From Cryobacterium roopkundense (lineage in GTDB: Bacteria; Actinomycetota; Actinomycetes; Actinomycetales; Microbacteriaceae), in NCBI RefSeq assembly GCF_014200405.1, contig NZ_JACHBQ010000001.1, forward strand, positions 2,914,001-2,978,000: a stretch of 64,000 nucleotides of DNA. The letters are read 5' to 3'. The stretch's first letter is position 1. The number at the start of each line of letters is the position of its first letter. The notes under the pieces were generated by a model, which saw nothing but the letters and a program-made list of their open reading frames with translations, was not told where the DNA came from and made no database searches. Both the position numbers and the translations under genes were made by a program. This document shows, one piece after another, positions 1 to 8,320 of this stretch.

Positions 1-478
1 GCAGGTCGCCGGCGTCGGCCTTGCCCCGTGCGCCCTCGACGTTTTCGAGGATCCAGACGATCTTCGTGCCGGAGAAATACGTGGCCAGCGGCAGGCCGAC
101 CTTGGCCTTGAAACGCTCGACACCGCCATCCGCTGCCAACCGGTCGACGATCGGCTGCGTGCGGGTGTCCTGCCAGACGATGGCGTTGTACACCGGCACG
201 CCGGTGTTCTTGTCCCAGACAACCGCGGTCTCGCGCTGGTTGGTGATGCCGACGGCCTCAATGTCGTGCCGCGTGATGTTCGCCTTGGACAGGGCCTGCC
301 CGATGGCCTCACGGGTGTTGTCCCAGATCTCCTTGGGGTCGTGCTCGACCCAGCCGGCCTTTGGGAAGATCTGCTCGTGCTCGAGCTGACCGGTGGAGAT
401 GATCGACCCCGACTTGTCGAAGATGATGGCACGCGAACTCGTGGTGCCCTGGTCGATGGCGAGAACGTACTTGGTCAT
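1..478 (-). CDS. glpK: Glycerol kinase GlpK, N-terminal part (cut by window edge)
   Basis: The first 159 residues of an ATP-dependent glycerol kinase, which makes sn-glycerol 3-phosphate in the cytoplasm. The protein opens [20 protein letters not shown], the FGGY-family phosphate-binding motif, followed by GWVEHDP and ITNQRET, all typical of GlpK. The ATG at 478 is preceded by a strong AAAGGAG ribosome site. The gene lies 60 bp downstream of the glycerol facilitator gene on the same strand, so the two are probably one transcript. The remaining two thirds lie outside the window. Confidence 0.96.
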   Translation of the reverse strand, partial: MTKYVLAIDQGTTSSRAIIFDKSGSIISTGQLEHEQIFPKAGWVEHDPKEIWDNTREAIGQALSKANITRHDIEAVGITNQRETAVVWDKNTGVPVYNAIVWQDTRTQPIVDRLAADGGVERFKAKVGLPLATYFSGTKIVWILENVEGARGKADAGDL

Positions 479-538
479 TCTTAACTCCTTTGTTGAGACT
501 GCAGGTGTTGAGAGAAAACTCGTGAAGCGGATGCTGCG

Positions 539-1300
539 CTAGGCAGCCAGGATCGGCAGCAAGACGATCGACGCCCAGCCAGCCAGCACGCCGCCGATGA
601 TCGGGCCGAGAACCGGAACCCAGGAGTAGCTCCAGTCGGAGGAGCCCTTGCCCTTGATGGGCAGGAAGAAGTGCGCGATACGCGGACCGAGGTCACGAGC
701 CGGGTTGATGGCGTAACCGGTGGGTCCACCGAGCGAGGTACCGATCACGATAACGAGCAGGGCCACCGGCAGTGCGCCGAGTGCCGCGAGGCCGGGGGTG
801 TCGCCCTGCCGGCTGAATCCGATCACGATGAGCACCAGCACGAAGGTGCCGATGATCTCGGTGACGAGGTTCCATCCGCAGGAACGAATGGCCGGGCCGG
901 TGGAGAAAACGCCGAGCTTGTTGGCCGGGTCGGGCTCCTGGTCGAAGTGCTGCTTGTAGGCCAGCCACACGACGACGGCACCGAGGACGGCACCGAGCAT
1001 TTCACCGGCGATATAGGTGAGGATCGAGATGATGTTCACCGGAACACCTGACCCGAATTCCTCGGCCCCCGAGGCGACGAGCCCGAGCGTGACCGCCGGG
1101 TTCAGGTGCGCTCCAGAGTTGTAGGCGGCGATGACACCGCAGTAGACCGCGAGGCCCCAGCCGATGGTGACCATGAGGAAACCACCGCCGAACCCCTTGT
1201 TCTTTGCCAACGCGACGTTGGCGACAACGCCACAGCCGAGCAGCACGAGGATGGCAGTTCCCACTACCTCCGAGAGAAATACAATTCCGAGATTGTCCAC
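539..1300 (-). CDS. glpF: Glycerol facilitator GlpF (aquaglyceroporin)
   Basis: A 253-residue MIP-family channel that lets glycerol diffuse across the cytoplasmic membrane. Both pore half-helices are present: NPA at residues 67-69 (in SGAHLNPAVT) and NPA at 199-201. The second is followed by RD (NPARDLGP), and Asp at that place marks glycerol-conducting rather than water-only members. About six hydrophobic segments are visible. The start is GTG at 1300, with AGGAAGG a few bases upstream. It is the first gene of a probable glpF-glpK transcript, and its upstream region carries inverted repeats that could be an operator. Confidence 0.95.
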   Translation of the reverse strand: MDNLGIVFLSEVVGTAILVLLGCGVVANVALAKNKGFGGGFLMVTIGWGLAVYCGVIAAYNSGAHLNPAVTLGLVASGAEEFGSGVPVNIISILTYIAGEMLGAVLGAVVVWLAYKQHFDQEPDPANKLGVFSTGPAIRSCGWNLVTEIIGTFVLVLIVIGFSRQGDTPGLAALGALPVALLVIVIGTSLGGPTGYAINPARDLGPRIAHFFLPIKGKGSSDWSYSWVPVLGPIIGGVLAGWASIVLLPILAA

Positions 1301-1398
1301 ATTGACCTTCCTGATGGGAGAAAAAATACCGCAAAAACGGGCCTCAGCAGCGAATCCGCTTTACTGGTAAAACCGTATCGGGGTCCGGCCCTCTTTGG

Positions 1399-1433
1399 GC
1401 ACGAATTTGACTGCACATTCGTGCAAGTTGCAC
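1399..1433. promoter_or_regulatory. Candidate operator upstream of glpF
   Basis: About 100 bp upstream of the glpF start there are nested inverted repeats. GCACGAAT at 1399-1406 pairs with ATTCGTGC at 1417-1424, and TGCAC at 1412-1416 pairs with GTGCA at 1421-1425. The end of this region, GTGCAAGTTGCAC (1421-1433), resembles the reverse complement of the dyad in front of glpD (3227-3241); both contain AGTTGCA. A shared regulator, plausibly the SorC-family protein encoded next to glpD, is an inference. Confidence 0.4.
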
Positions 1434-1445
1434 TACAACCGAAAA

Positions 1446-1480
1446 CGGATACCGCGGGCCAAGTCGACCCGCGGCATCCG
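1446..1480 (-). terminator. Intrinsic terminator after glpD
   Basis: A 13-bp inverted repeat with one mismatch (1446-1458 with 1468-1480, core CCGCGGG/CCCGCGG) lies immediately after the glpD stop codon. Read on the minus strand it is followed by GTTTTC, a short U tract. It separates glpD from the glpF-glpK transcript. Confidence 0.65.
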
Positions 1481-1481
1481 G

Positions 1482-3203
1482 TCAGGCTGAGGCCGCGACG
1501 GACCGGGTCGCGAACTCGATGCCGTGCAGGTCGTGCAGAAGGTGCTCGGCCAGCTCGACTTCCTGGGCGCGGCGCTCGGCGCTCCAGCCGAGGACCGGGG
1601 CCACGATGTCAGCGAGCTCGTCGACCAGGTCGGCGGTGGCCGCACCGACGAAAGCGATGCTCGTGCGGCGCAGCAGCACGTCGATCAGGCGCACGACAGA
1701 TTCCGTCGTGGCGAGGTACTCGATCTCGCGGCGGGAGTAGCCGGTGTTGTTCACCAGCGGGGCGTCGGGTTCGAGGCTGAGGAAGTCAATCACGTCGGCT
1801 GCGCGCGTGCCATAGCGGGCCAGGAGCTGCGCGGCGCGGGTCGTGCCCACCTCGTCGCCGTGGGCGGTCACCCACACCTGGTGCGCGGCATCCGTTGCGG
1901 GGAAGCCACGCCCGCCACCGATGGCGAGGCCCTCGGTCGAGACCGTGCGCTCAGCGCCGAGGATCGTGAGGATCTGCCCGCTGAGGTTCTCGGCGAGGGC
2001 GCGGAACGTGGTCCACTTGCCGCCGACGAGGCTCAGCAGGGTGCCGGGCCTGTTGCCGAGCGGTCGGGACTCGATGCGGTAGTCGCGGGAGACGAAACCG
2101 GGCTGCTCGTCGTCGTGGCGGGGCAGCGGGCGCACGCCGGCGAAGCGGAAGACGATGTCGGAACGGTCGACTGTGATGGTTGGGAAAACGTGCGAGACCA
2201 GATCGAAGAAGTAGTCGATCTCAGGCTCGGTGCAGCGCGCGGGCTGGCTCATGTCGTGCTCGAGGTCGGTCGTGCCGATCAAGACGCGTCCCTTCAGCGG
2301 GTAAATCAGCACGATTCGGCCGTCGCTGTGCTCGAAGAAGATCTCGCGGCCGCCGGTCGCCGCGAGCAGCTCCGGGTTGTCCACGACGATGTGCGAGCCC
2401 TTGGTGCCGCCCATGAATGTGCTGGCCTGGCCGAGGGCGCCGTTGGTGAGGTCGGTCCAGGGCCCGCTCGTGTTGACGACGACCTCCGAGGCGAAGCTGA
2501 ACTCCTCGCCGGTGATCACGTTGCGCAGGCGCACGCCGTTCTCGTCGCTGCCGACCGCTTCGATGTAGTTGGCGGCGCGGGCGTGCGGGCCGGCGTCGAG
2601 GCCGTCGCGCAGCACGTCGAGGGCGAGACGCTCCGGGTCGTGCATCGCGGCGTCGTAGTAGGTGGCCGTGTACTTGAGGCCGGGGTTGAGCTTCGGCATC
2701 ACGCTGAGGGCCTTCTTGCGGCCCACAAACTCGTGGCGAGGCACCGAACCGCCGTCGCGGGAGAAGGAGTCGTAGAGCATCATGCCAATTTTGATCAGGA
2801 GCGCGCCACGCTCCACGTGCTTGGCACCCTGCTTGTGGGTGAGGAAACGCAGCGGTGCGCTCATCACACCGGAGAAGGTGGAGAAGATCGGGATGGTGGT
2901 CTGCAGCGGCTTCACGTAGTGCGGGGCGATCTTGATGAGGCTGTTGCGCTCCTCGACCGATTCCTTCACAAGCCGGAATTCGCCGTTCTCGAGGTAACGG
3001 ACGCCGCCGTGGATCATGTGCGAGCTGGCCGCAGAGGCCCCCGACACGAAGTCGCCGCGGTCCACGATGACCACGTCCACTCCCTGGAGTGCGAGGTCGC
3101 GGAACGTGGCGATTCCGTTGATGCCGGCACCGATCACGAGCACCTGGGCACGGGGATTTAATACGAGGGCTGCCTGAGCCTGCACTGCAGTGGACTGCGC
3201 CAT
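1482..3203 (-). CDS. glpD: Glycerol-3-phosphate dehydrogenase (FAD-dependent, aerobic) GlpD
   Basis: A 573-residue membrane-associated flavoprotein that oxidises glycerol 3-phosphate to dihydroxyacetone phosphate and feeds electrons to quinones. Near the N-terminus VLVIGAGINGIATFRDLA is the Rossmann FAD-binding motif. SHMIHGGVRYLENGEFRLV is a strong GlpD signature, and GTTDLEHD and VGGKWTTFRALAEN are further DAO-family motifs. An in-frame start at 3275 exists, but ATG 3203 has AGAGGTG directly upstream and the normal family N-terminus, so I prefer it. It is divergent from the SorC-type regulator gene. Confidence 0.95.
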   Translation of the reverse strand: MAQSTAVQAQAALVLNPRAQVLVIGAGINGIATFRDLALQGVDVVIVDRGDFVSGASAASSHMIHGGVRYLENGEFRLVKESVEERNSLIKIAPHYVKPLQTTIPIFSTFSGVMSAPLRFLTHKQGAKHVERGALLIKIGMMLYDSFSRDGGSVPRHEFVGRKKALSVMPKLNPGLKYTATYYDAAMHDPERLALDVLRDGLDAGPHARAANYIEAVGSDENGVRLRNVITGEEFSFASEVVVNTSGPWTDLTNGALGQASTFMGGTKGSHIVVDNPELLAATGGREIFFEHSDGRIVLIYPLKGRVLIGTTDLEHDMSQPARCTEPEIDYFFDLVSHVFPTITVDRSDIVFRFAGVRPLPRHDDEQPGFVSRDYRIESRPLGNRPGTLLSLVGGKWTTFRALAENLSGQILTILGAERTVSTEGLAIGGGRGFPATDAAHQVWVTAHGDEVGTTRAAQLLARYGTRAADVIDFLSLEPDAPLVNNTGYSRREIEYLATTESVVRLIDVLLRRTSIAFVGAATADLVDELADIVAPVLGWSAERRAQEVELAEHLLHDLHGIEFATRSVAASA

Positions 3204-3224
3204 TGGGTCACCTCTGTCGTTAGG

Positions 3225-3243
3225 GGCTTGCAACTGGCAAGCC
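3225..3243. promoter_or_regulatory. Dyad between glpD and its divergent regulator
   Basis: GGCTTGC (3225-3231), spacer AACTG, GCAAGCC (3237-3243) is a perfect 7-bp inverted repeat in the 97-bp region between divergent glpD and the SorC-family gene. A TTGACA hexamer follows at 3261-3266 on the regulator strand. The dyad is a reasonable operator for autoregulation and control of glpD, and it shares AGTTGCA (reverse strand) with the dyad upstream of glpF. Confidence 0.45.
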
Positions 3244-3300
3244 GGTTCAATAGATTCATCTTGACAGCCCGACACATTTTCTCAAGCGGAATGAACATAC

Positions 3301-4290
3301 GTGCACCAGCCAGACGTGAACCTGATCGACGATCCCACCCAGTCCGATCGCACCCGTGACGCCCTGCGCGCGGCGCACCTCTATTACATGCAGGACCTCA
3401 CAATGGATGCGATCGCTCGCGAGCTCCACACCTCGCGCTCCTCGGTGTCTCGCCTGCTCAGTCATGCCAGGGCGAGCGGGCTCGTCGACATCCAGATCCA
3501 CTCTCCACTCGACGCCCCGAGCCGACTGGAACGTGAAATCCTCGAGAGGTTCCAGGTGACCGCGCACGTTGTTCCGATACCGGATCGGGCCAGCGACGTG
3601 GACCGACTCGAACGCGTTGCTCTCTCGGTTGCACGAATTCTCGGGCAGTTCTTCGACTCGAACATGACGATGGGCATCGCCTGGGGCTCCACGATGAACG
3701 CGATCAGCCGCCACGTCACCGTGAAGCAGACCCACAACTCCCAGATCGTGCAGCTCAACGGCGCCGGCAACATGAGCACGACGGGTCTCGGCTACGCGAG
3801 CGAGATCCTCGGCCGGTTCGGCAACGCCTTCGGCGCGCACGTGCAGCAGTTCCCTGTGCCGGCCTTCTTCGACGACCCCGCCACGAAGCAGGCGTTCTGG
3901 CGCGAGCGCAGCGTCAGCCGACTGCTCGAGATGCAGGGCCGAATGGACGTGGCGCTGTTCGGCCTCGGCTCGCCCTTCTCCGAGGTGCCGAGCCGGGTCT
4001 ACGCCGGCGGATACCTCGACGAGGCCGACTACGCCTCGCTCAGCGCCTCCGGCGCGGTGGGCGACGTGGCCACGGTGTTCTTCCGCGCCGACGGCTCGAC
4101 CAACGGGATCCCACTCAACGAACGCGGCACCGGTCCCGACTTCACGGTGCTGCGCCGCACGCCGCGCCGCATCTGCGTGGTCGCCGGCAGCTCCAAGCTC
4201 GCGAGCCTGCACGGGGCGCTGCGCGCCGAGCTCATCACCGACCTGTTCGTCGACGAGGGCACAGCCCGCGCGCTCGTGTCCGAGGCCTGA
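3301..4290 (+). CDS. SorC/DeoR-family sugar-phosphate-responsive regulator
   Basis: A 329-residue regulator. The N-terminal helix-turn-helix lies at about residues 25-60 (MDAIARELHTSRSSVSRLLS). The rest matches the SorC effector-binding domain, including a GIAWGSTMNAISRHV stretch and a C-terminal VVAGSSKLASLHGALRAELI. Family members bind phosphorylated sugars or polyols. Its divergent position next to glpD suggests control of glycerol use, perhaps sensing glycerol 3-phosphate (inference). The start is GTG 3301 with no clear Shine-Dalgarno site, so the transcript may be leaderless. The gene ends 53 bp before an A-family repeat. Confidence 0.88.
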   Translation: MHQPDVNLIDDPTQSDRTRDALRAAHLYYMQDLTMDAIARELHTSRSSVSRLLSHARASGLVDIQIHSPLDAPSRLEREILERFQVTAHVVPIPDRASDVDRLERVALSVARILGQFFDSNMTMGIAWGSTMNAISRHVTVKQTHNSQIVQLNGAGNMSTTGLGYASEILGRFGNAFGAHVQQFPVPAFFDDPATKQAFWRERSVSRLLEMQGRMDVALFGLGSPFSEVPSRVYAGGYLDEADYASLSASGAVGDVATVFFRADGSTNGIPLNERGTGPDFTVLRRTPRRICVVAGSSKLASLHGALRAELITDLFVDEGTARALVSEA

Positions 4291-4343
4291 CCCGGCCCCG
4301 GGCATCCGCTCGCCCAGTGGCCCCCTCTCGGCGATTCTGGGCG

Positions 4344-4433
4344 CATAACTCCTGCAGATCGGCCCGGCTTGGCCGAGCGGCCGCGTGATTCCGGGGCCGA
4401 ACTGTGGCGCGCCCAGAATCTGCAGGACTTATG
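4344..4433. repeat. Family A intergenic palindromic element, copy A1
   Basis: A 90-bp element beginning CATAACTCCTGCAGAT and ending ATCTGCAGGACTTATG; the ends are inverted copies with one mismatch. The asymmetric core reads CGCGTGATTCCGGG in this orientation, as in copies A2 and A6. It lies between the SorC regulator and the riboflavin riboswitch. Confidence 0.9.
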
Positions 4434-4535
4434 TTCACAGAGTCGGGAAGAACGGCGGCTTCCGGCCCGCGAGACCGGATGTGACAAGGGAATACGTGCA
4501 CTTGCAGGGTGTTGCAGCATACTAAGAGTAAGAAA

Positions 4536-4662
4536 CGTGCTCCGGGGTCGGTGTAAGTCCGAACCGGCGGTGAAAGTCCGCGACCCGTTGGTTCTTCGGA
4601 AACGACGGTTGAGCTGGTGAAATTCCAGCACCGACGGTTAAAGTCCGGATGAGAGGCGCACG
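4536..4662 (+). ncRNA. FMN riboswitch (RFN element)
   Basis: The conserved FMN-aptamer blocks are present in order: CTCCGGGGTCGGTG, GTAAGTCCGAACCGGCGGT, GAAAGTCCGCGACCC, an internal hairpin ending at CCAGCACCGACGGT, TAAAGTCCGGATG and GAGAGGCGCACG. Stem P1 pairs CGTGC (4536-4540) with GCACG (4658-4662). It precedes ribD by about 90 nt, the standard position for shutting off riboflavin synthesis when FMN is plentiful. A CATACT hexamer at 4518-4523 could be the -10 of its promoter. Confidence 0.96.
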
Positions 4663-4663
4663 A

Positions 4664-4691
4664 ATCGAGGGACCGTTTGCGGCCCCTCGAT
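4664..4691 (+). promoter_or_regulatory. Hairpin in the riboswitch expression platform
   Basis: ATCGAGGG (4664-4671) and CCCTCGAT (4684-4691) form a perfect 8-bp stem starting two bases after aptamer stem P1. No U tract follows. It may be an attenuator, or it may alter access to the ribD ribosome site about 55 nt further on. Confidence 0.5.
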
Positions 4692-4751
4692 GGGTTTCGC
4701 AACGCGCGCAACCCACATCCCGGAGTTCGTCCAGAGACGAATGAGGGATTG

Positions 4752-5768
4752 ATGAGCGAAGCGCACGCACTCGACGCCGCCATGCTCCGTGCCCTCCAAC
4801 TGGCGGCCCACGGCCCGTCCACCGGCATCAATCCCCGCGTCGGCTGTGTCATCCTCTCCGCGGACGACACCGTGATCGCCGAGGGCTGGCACCGCGGCGC
4901 CGGTACCGCGCACGCCGAAGTCGACGCCCTCTCGCACCTCGCCCCTGGCGCTGCGCGCGGCGCGACAGCCGTCGTCACGCTCGAGCCCTGCAACCACATG
5001 GGCCGCACCGGCCCCTGCGCAATCGCCCTGATCGAGGCAGGCATCGCCCGGGTCGTCTACTCCGTGAGCGACCCCGGCGCCTACTCGGCCGGTGGTGCCA
5101 CCCGGCTTCGGGCCGCGGGCATCCGAGTCGACGGCGGCCTGCGCGAGAGCGAGGGCGAGGCCTTTCTCGGCGACTGGCTCGTGGCCGCGCGCCTCGGCCG
5201 CCCCTTCGTGACGCTGAAGTGGGCCTCCAGCCTCGACGGTCGCGCCGCCGCGGCCGACGGCAGCAGCCGGTGGATCACCGGCCCGACCGCGCGCACGGAC
5301 GTGCACCGCCGCCGCAGCGCCGCGGGCGCCATCGTGGTGGGCACCGGAACCGTGCTCGCCGACGATCCCTCTCTCACGGCCCGCGACGCGAGCGGCGACC
5401 TGCTGCCGGGCCAGCCCGTGCCCGTGGTGATGGGCCGGCGCGCCATCCCATCGACGTCCGCCATACACACCCACCCGCACGCTCCCGTCTTCTTCGCCAC
5501 CGAAAGCCTCGCCGAGGTGCTCGCCGACCTGCACGCCCGCGGCATCCGCAGCGTCTTCGTCGAGGGCGGCCCCACGCTCGCGGGCGCTTTCGTGGCGGCC
5601 GGCCTCGTTGACGAGTACCTCGTGTACCTCGCTCCTACCCTGCTCGGCGGCCCCCGCCTCGCCATCGGCGACATCGGCGTGGCCGGTATCGACGACCAAC
5701 GACTTCTCTCCCTGCACTCGCTCGACCGACTGGGCGACGACATCCTCGTCGTCGCCCGCCCCAGGTAA
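4752..5768 (+). CDS. ribD: Bifunctional diaminohydroxyphosphoribosylaminopyrimidine deaminase / reductase RibD
   Basis: A 338-residue enzyme catalysing two consecutive cytoplasmic steps of riboflavin synthesis. The N-terminal deaminase has the zinc site HAE (54-56) and PC-x8-C (Cys80, Cys89 in PCNHMGRTGPC). The C-terminal reductase contains VTLKWASSLDGR and VEGGPTLAGAF. ATG 4752 is preferred over an in-frame ATG at 4677: the earlier codon lies inside the expression-platform hairpin, while AGGG at 4744-4747 serves 4752. It is the first gene of ribD-ribE-ribBA-ribH, controlled by the FMN riboswitch upstream. Confidence 0.96.
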   Translation: MSEAHALDAAMLRALQLAAHGPSTGINPRVGCVILSADDTVIAEGWHRGAGTAHAEVDALSHLAPGAARGATAVVTLEPCNHMGRTGPCAIALIEAGIARVVYSVSDPGAYSAGGATRLRAAGIRVDGGLRESEGEAFLGDWLVAARLGRPFVTLKWASSLDGRAAAADGSSRWITGPTARTDVHRRRSAAGAIVVGTGTVLADDPSLTARDASGDLLPGQPVPVVMGRRAIPSTSAIHTHPHAPVFFATESLAEVLADLHARGIRSVFVEGGPTLAGAFVAAGLVDEYLVYLAPTLLGGPRLAIGDIGVAGIDDQRLLSLHSLDRLGDDILVVARPR

Positions 5769-5776
5769 GGACCCGA

Positions 5777-6409
5777 ATGTTCACCGGAATCATTGAGGAG
5801 CTCGGCCGCATCGAGCGAATCGACCACACAGCGGATGCCGCCAGGCTCACCATCCACGCGCCCCTCTCGATAGCGGATGCCCGCCACGGCGACTCGATCT
5901 CGGTCAACGGCGTCTGCCTCACCGTGGTCGACCGCACACCCGACTCGTTCACGGCCGACGTGATGGCCGAGACGCTGCGCATGTCGACCCTGTCAGACGC
6001 GGTAGTGGGCACCCCGGTAAACCTCGAACGCGCCGCGCTCGTGGGCGGCCGGCTCGGCGGGCACATCGTGCAGGGGCACATCGACGGCACAAGCACCGTA
6101 CTCGGTGTCGTTCCCGGCGACGCCTGGCGCGTGCTGCGGTTCAGCCTCTCCCGTGAACTCGCCCCGCTCGTGGTGGGCAAGGGATCGATCGCCATTGACG
6201 GCGTGTCCCTCACCGTGAGCGCCATCAGCCCGGCCGAGGCTGTCGACCAGTGGTTCGAGGTCTCCCTCATCCCCGAAACCCTCGCCGCCACGACGCTCGG
6301 CGCCCGCACCGTGGGCGACCAGGTCAACATAGAAACAGATATTCTCGCCCGCCATGTGGAGCGCATGCTCGCCCTGGCCGACGCGGAATCGAAAAGGAGT
6401 GCAGCATGA
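5777..6409 (+). CDS. ribE: Riboflavin synthase alpha chain
   Basis: A 210-residue enzyme that dismutates two molecules of 6,7-dimethyl-8-ribityllumazine to riboflavin plus a pyrimidine. The start MFTGIIEELGRIERID is diagnostic. Two homologous lumazine-binding repeats follow, each with an SVNG/SIDGV(C/S)LTV motif (about residues 38-50 and 135-148). The gene begins 8 bp after ribD, and its TGA overlaps the ribBA ATG (ATGA), which suggests translational coupling. The gene is named ribC or ribE in different species; the function is clear. Confidence 0.96.
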   Translation: MFTGIIEELGRIERIDHTADAARLTIHAPLSIADARHGDSISVNGVCLTVVDRTPDSFTADVMAETLRMSTLSDAVVGTPVNLERAALVGGRLGGHIVQGHIDGTSTVLGVVPGDAWRVLRFSLSRELAPLVVGKGSIAIDGVSLTVSAISPAEAVDQWFEVSLIPETLAATTLGARTVGDQVNIETDILARHVERMLALADAESKRSAA

Positions 6410-7668
6410 GCCTCGCAGACATCCCCACCGCGCTCGCGGAACTCAGGCTCGGAAAGCCGATCATCGTGGCCGATGACGAGGGCCGCGAAAACGAGGGCGA
6501 CGTGATCATCTCCGCCCAACTGGCCACCCAGGAGTGGCTCGCCTGGACCGTGCGCTGGTCGTCGGGTTTCATCTGCGCACCGATGACCAACGACCTCGCC
6601 GACACCCTCGACCTGCCCGTGATGGTGCTCAACAACGAAGACGCCCGCGGCACGAACTACACCGTGAGCGTCGATTCCGCGACCGGCGTGACCACGGGCA
6701 TCAGCGCCGCCGACCGCGCCCACACCCTGCGCGTGCTCGCCGACCCAACCTCGACGCCCACGACCCTGCACCGCCCCGGCCACATCCTGCCGCTGCGGGC
6801 CGTGGATGGCGGGGTGCGCGAACGCGCCGGCCACACCGAAGCGGCCGTCGATCTGATGAAGCTCGCTGGCCTCGCCCCCGTCGGCGCGATCTGCGAGATC
6901 GTCGCCGAAGACGGCGATATGATGCGCCTGCCCGGCCTGCTCGAACTCGGCGACCGCGAGGGTGTCGTGGTGATCACGATCAAGGACCTGATCGAGTACC
7001 TCAACACCCTGCACGGCAGCACGCCGTTGCCTGCGATCCTGCCGCTCGCCGAGGCGCCACGGGTGGACTTCGAGGTGGAGACCACGGTTCCCACCAAGCA
7101 CGGCTCCTTCAGGGTGCGCGCGTACCGCGACCGGATGACCGGAGCAGACCACGTGGCCATCATCTCCGGCCGGCCCGTCGACGGCGCCCTGGTGCGGGTG
7201 CATTCGGAGTGCCTCACCGGGGAGGTTTTCGGTTCACTCAAGTGCGAATGCGGCCCTCAGCTCGACGCTGCGCTCGAAACCATCAACCTTGAGGGCGGCG
7301 TGGTCGTGTACCTGCGCGGCCAGGAGGGGCGCGGCATCGGCCTCATCAACAAGCTGCGCGCGTACCACCTGCAGGAAGACGGCCTCGACACCCTCGACGC
7401 GAACCTCGCGCTCGGCCTGCCCGGAGACTCCCGCGACTACGGAGCGGCCACCGGCATTCTGCACGACCTGGGACTGGCATCCGTTCGCCTCCTCACCAAC
7501 AACCCCGACAAGGTGAGCCAGCTGGAAGAGCACGGCGTGACCGTGACAGAGCGCATGCCCCTCGTCGTGGGCATCGGGGCGCACAACGTGGGCTACCTCC
7601 TCGCCAAGCGCGACCGCATGGGCCACCACATCAACGAGCAGGACCTCCTGAAAGGCACCACAGTATGA
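6406..7668 (+). CDS. ribBA: Bifunctional 3,4-dihydroxy-2-butanone-4-phosphate synthase / GTP cyclohydrolase II RibBA
   Basis: A 420-residue fusion. The N-terminal DHBP synthase carries the acidic [10 protein letters not shown] loop and [10 protein letters not shown]. The C-terminal GTP cyclohydrolase II carries [19 protein letters not shown], whose three cysteines bind zinc, and [10 protein letters not shown]. It supplies both carbon inputs to the lumazine. ATG 6406 overlaps the ribE stop and is preceded by AAAGGAG at 6393-6399; upstream in-frame codons belong to the ribE reading region. Its own TGA overlaps the ribH ATG. Confidence 0.97.
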   Translation: MSLADIPTALAELRLGKPIIVADDEGRENEGDVIISAQLATQEWLAWTVRWSSGFICAPMTNDLADTLDLPVMVLNNEDARGTNYTVSVDSATGVTTGISAADRAHTLRVLADPTSTPTTLHRPGHILPLRAVDGGVRERAGHTEAAVDLMKLAGLAPVGAICEIVAEDGDMMRLPGLLELGDREGVVVITIKDLIEYLNTLHGSTPLPAILPLAEAPRVDFEVETTVPTKHGSFRVRAYRDRMTGADHVAIISGRPVDGALVRVHSECLTGEVFGSLKCECGPQLDAALETINLEGGVVVYLRGQEGRGIGLINKLRAYHLQEDGLDTLDANLALGLPGDSRDYGAATGILHDLGLASVRLLTNNPDKVSQLEEHGVTVTERMPLVVGIGAHNVGYLLAKRDRMGHHINEQDLLKGTTV

Positions 7669-8135
7669 GCGTCGAAGGCTCCCCCACCATCACCGTTGAC
7701 GGAACCGGCCTGCGCGTGGTCGTGGTCGCCGGCCGCTGGCACGACGAGATCACGAACGGCCTGATCGCCGGGGCCGTGCGCGTGCTCGAAGCCTCCGGCG
7801 CCGAGTTTTCGATCGTGCGCGTGCCCGGCAGCTTCGAGCTGCCCGTGGCCTGCAAGGTAGCGCTCGAGAACGGCGCCGACGCTGTCGTCGCCCTCGGTGT
7901 GATTATTCGCGGCGGCACCCCGCACTTCGAGTATGTGTCGAGCGCGGCAACGGATGGCCTCACTCGCGTCGCCCTCGATGCCGGCAAGCCCGTGGGGTTC
8001 GGTGTCCTCACCCTCGACGACGAACAGCAGGGCCTCGACAGGGCCGGGCTCCCTGGGTCGAAGGAAGACAAGGGCGAGGAGGCGGCCACCGCCGCTCTCG
8101 AAACCGCGCGAGTGCTCGCCGACCTCGCCCGATAG
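7665..8135 (+). CDS. ribH: 6,7-dimethyl-8-ribityllumazine synthase RibH
   Basis: A 156-residue lumazine synthase that condenses the ribitylaminouracil with dihydroxybutanone phosphate and normally assembles into large shells. Motifs seen are [11 protein letters not shown] near the N-terminus, [24 protein letters not shown] with the catalytic His, and [16 protein letters not shown]. It is the last gene of the riboflavin operon, linked by ATGA to ribBA and followed at once by a GC-rich hairpin with a UUCG loop. Confidence 0.97.
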   Translation: MSVEGSPTITVDGTGLRVVVVAGRWHDEITNGLIAGAVRVLEASGAEFSIVRVPGSFELPVACKVALENGADAVVALGVIIRGGTPHFEYVSSAATDGLTRVALDAGKPVGFGVLTLDDEQQGLDRAGLPGSKEDKGEEAATAALETARVLADLAR

Positions 8136-8139
8136 CGCG

Positions 8140-8169
8140 CCGGGCGGGTGCCTTCGGGCGCCCGCCCGG
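8140..8169 (+). terminator. Hairpin with UUCG tetraloop after ribH
   Basis: A 13-bp stem (8140-8152 with 8157-8169, outer part CCGGGCGGG/CCCGCCCGG, one G-U pair) is capped by C-TTCG-G. It begins four bases after the ribH stop. No U tract follows, as is common in high-GC actinobacteria. Confidence 0.8.
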
Positions 8170-8320
8170 GGCATCAAGCCCCCCGCGGGCGTAAGGTTGC
8201 TTGTGGCCTTTACCCAAGGCCGCACCCTTTCGTGTGTTCCACGCCGTAGCATCCAACGCCAGATCGACGTTCTGCACTTCGTGACCGGCCCAGTTGTTTC
8301 TTGAAAGCGTTCGTACTTTT

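Noticed and set aside
1524..3161. A 545-codon open frame on the plus strand opposite glpD
   Set aside because: It has no recognisable motifs, a skewed His/Val/Arg/Glu/Ala composition typical of antisense frames in high-GC DNA, and lies wholly over an unmistakable glpD.
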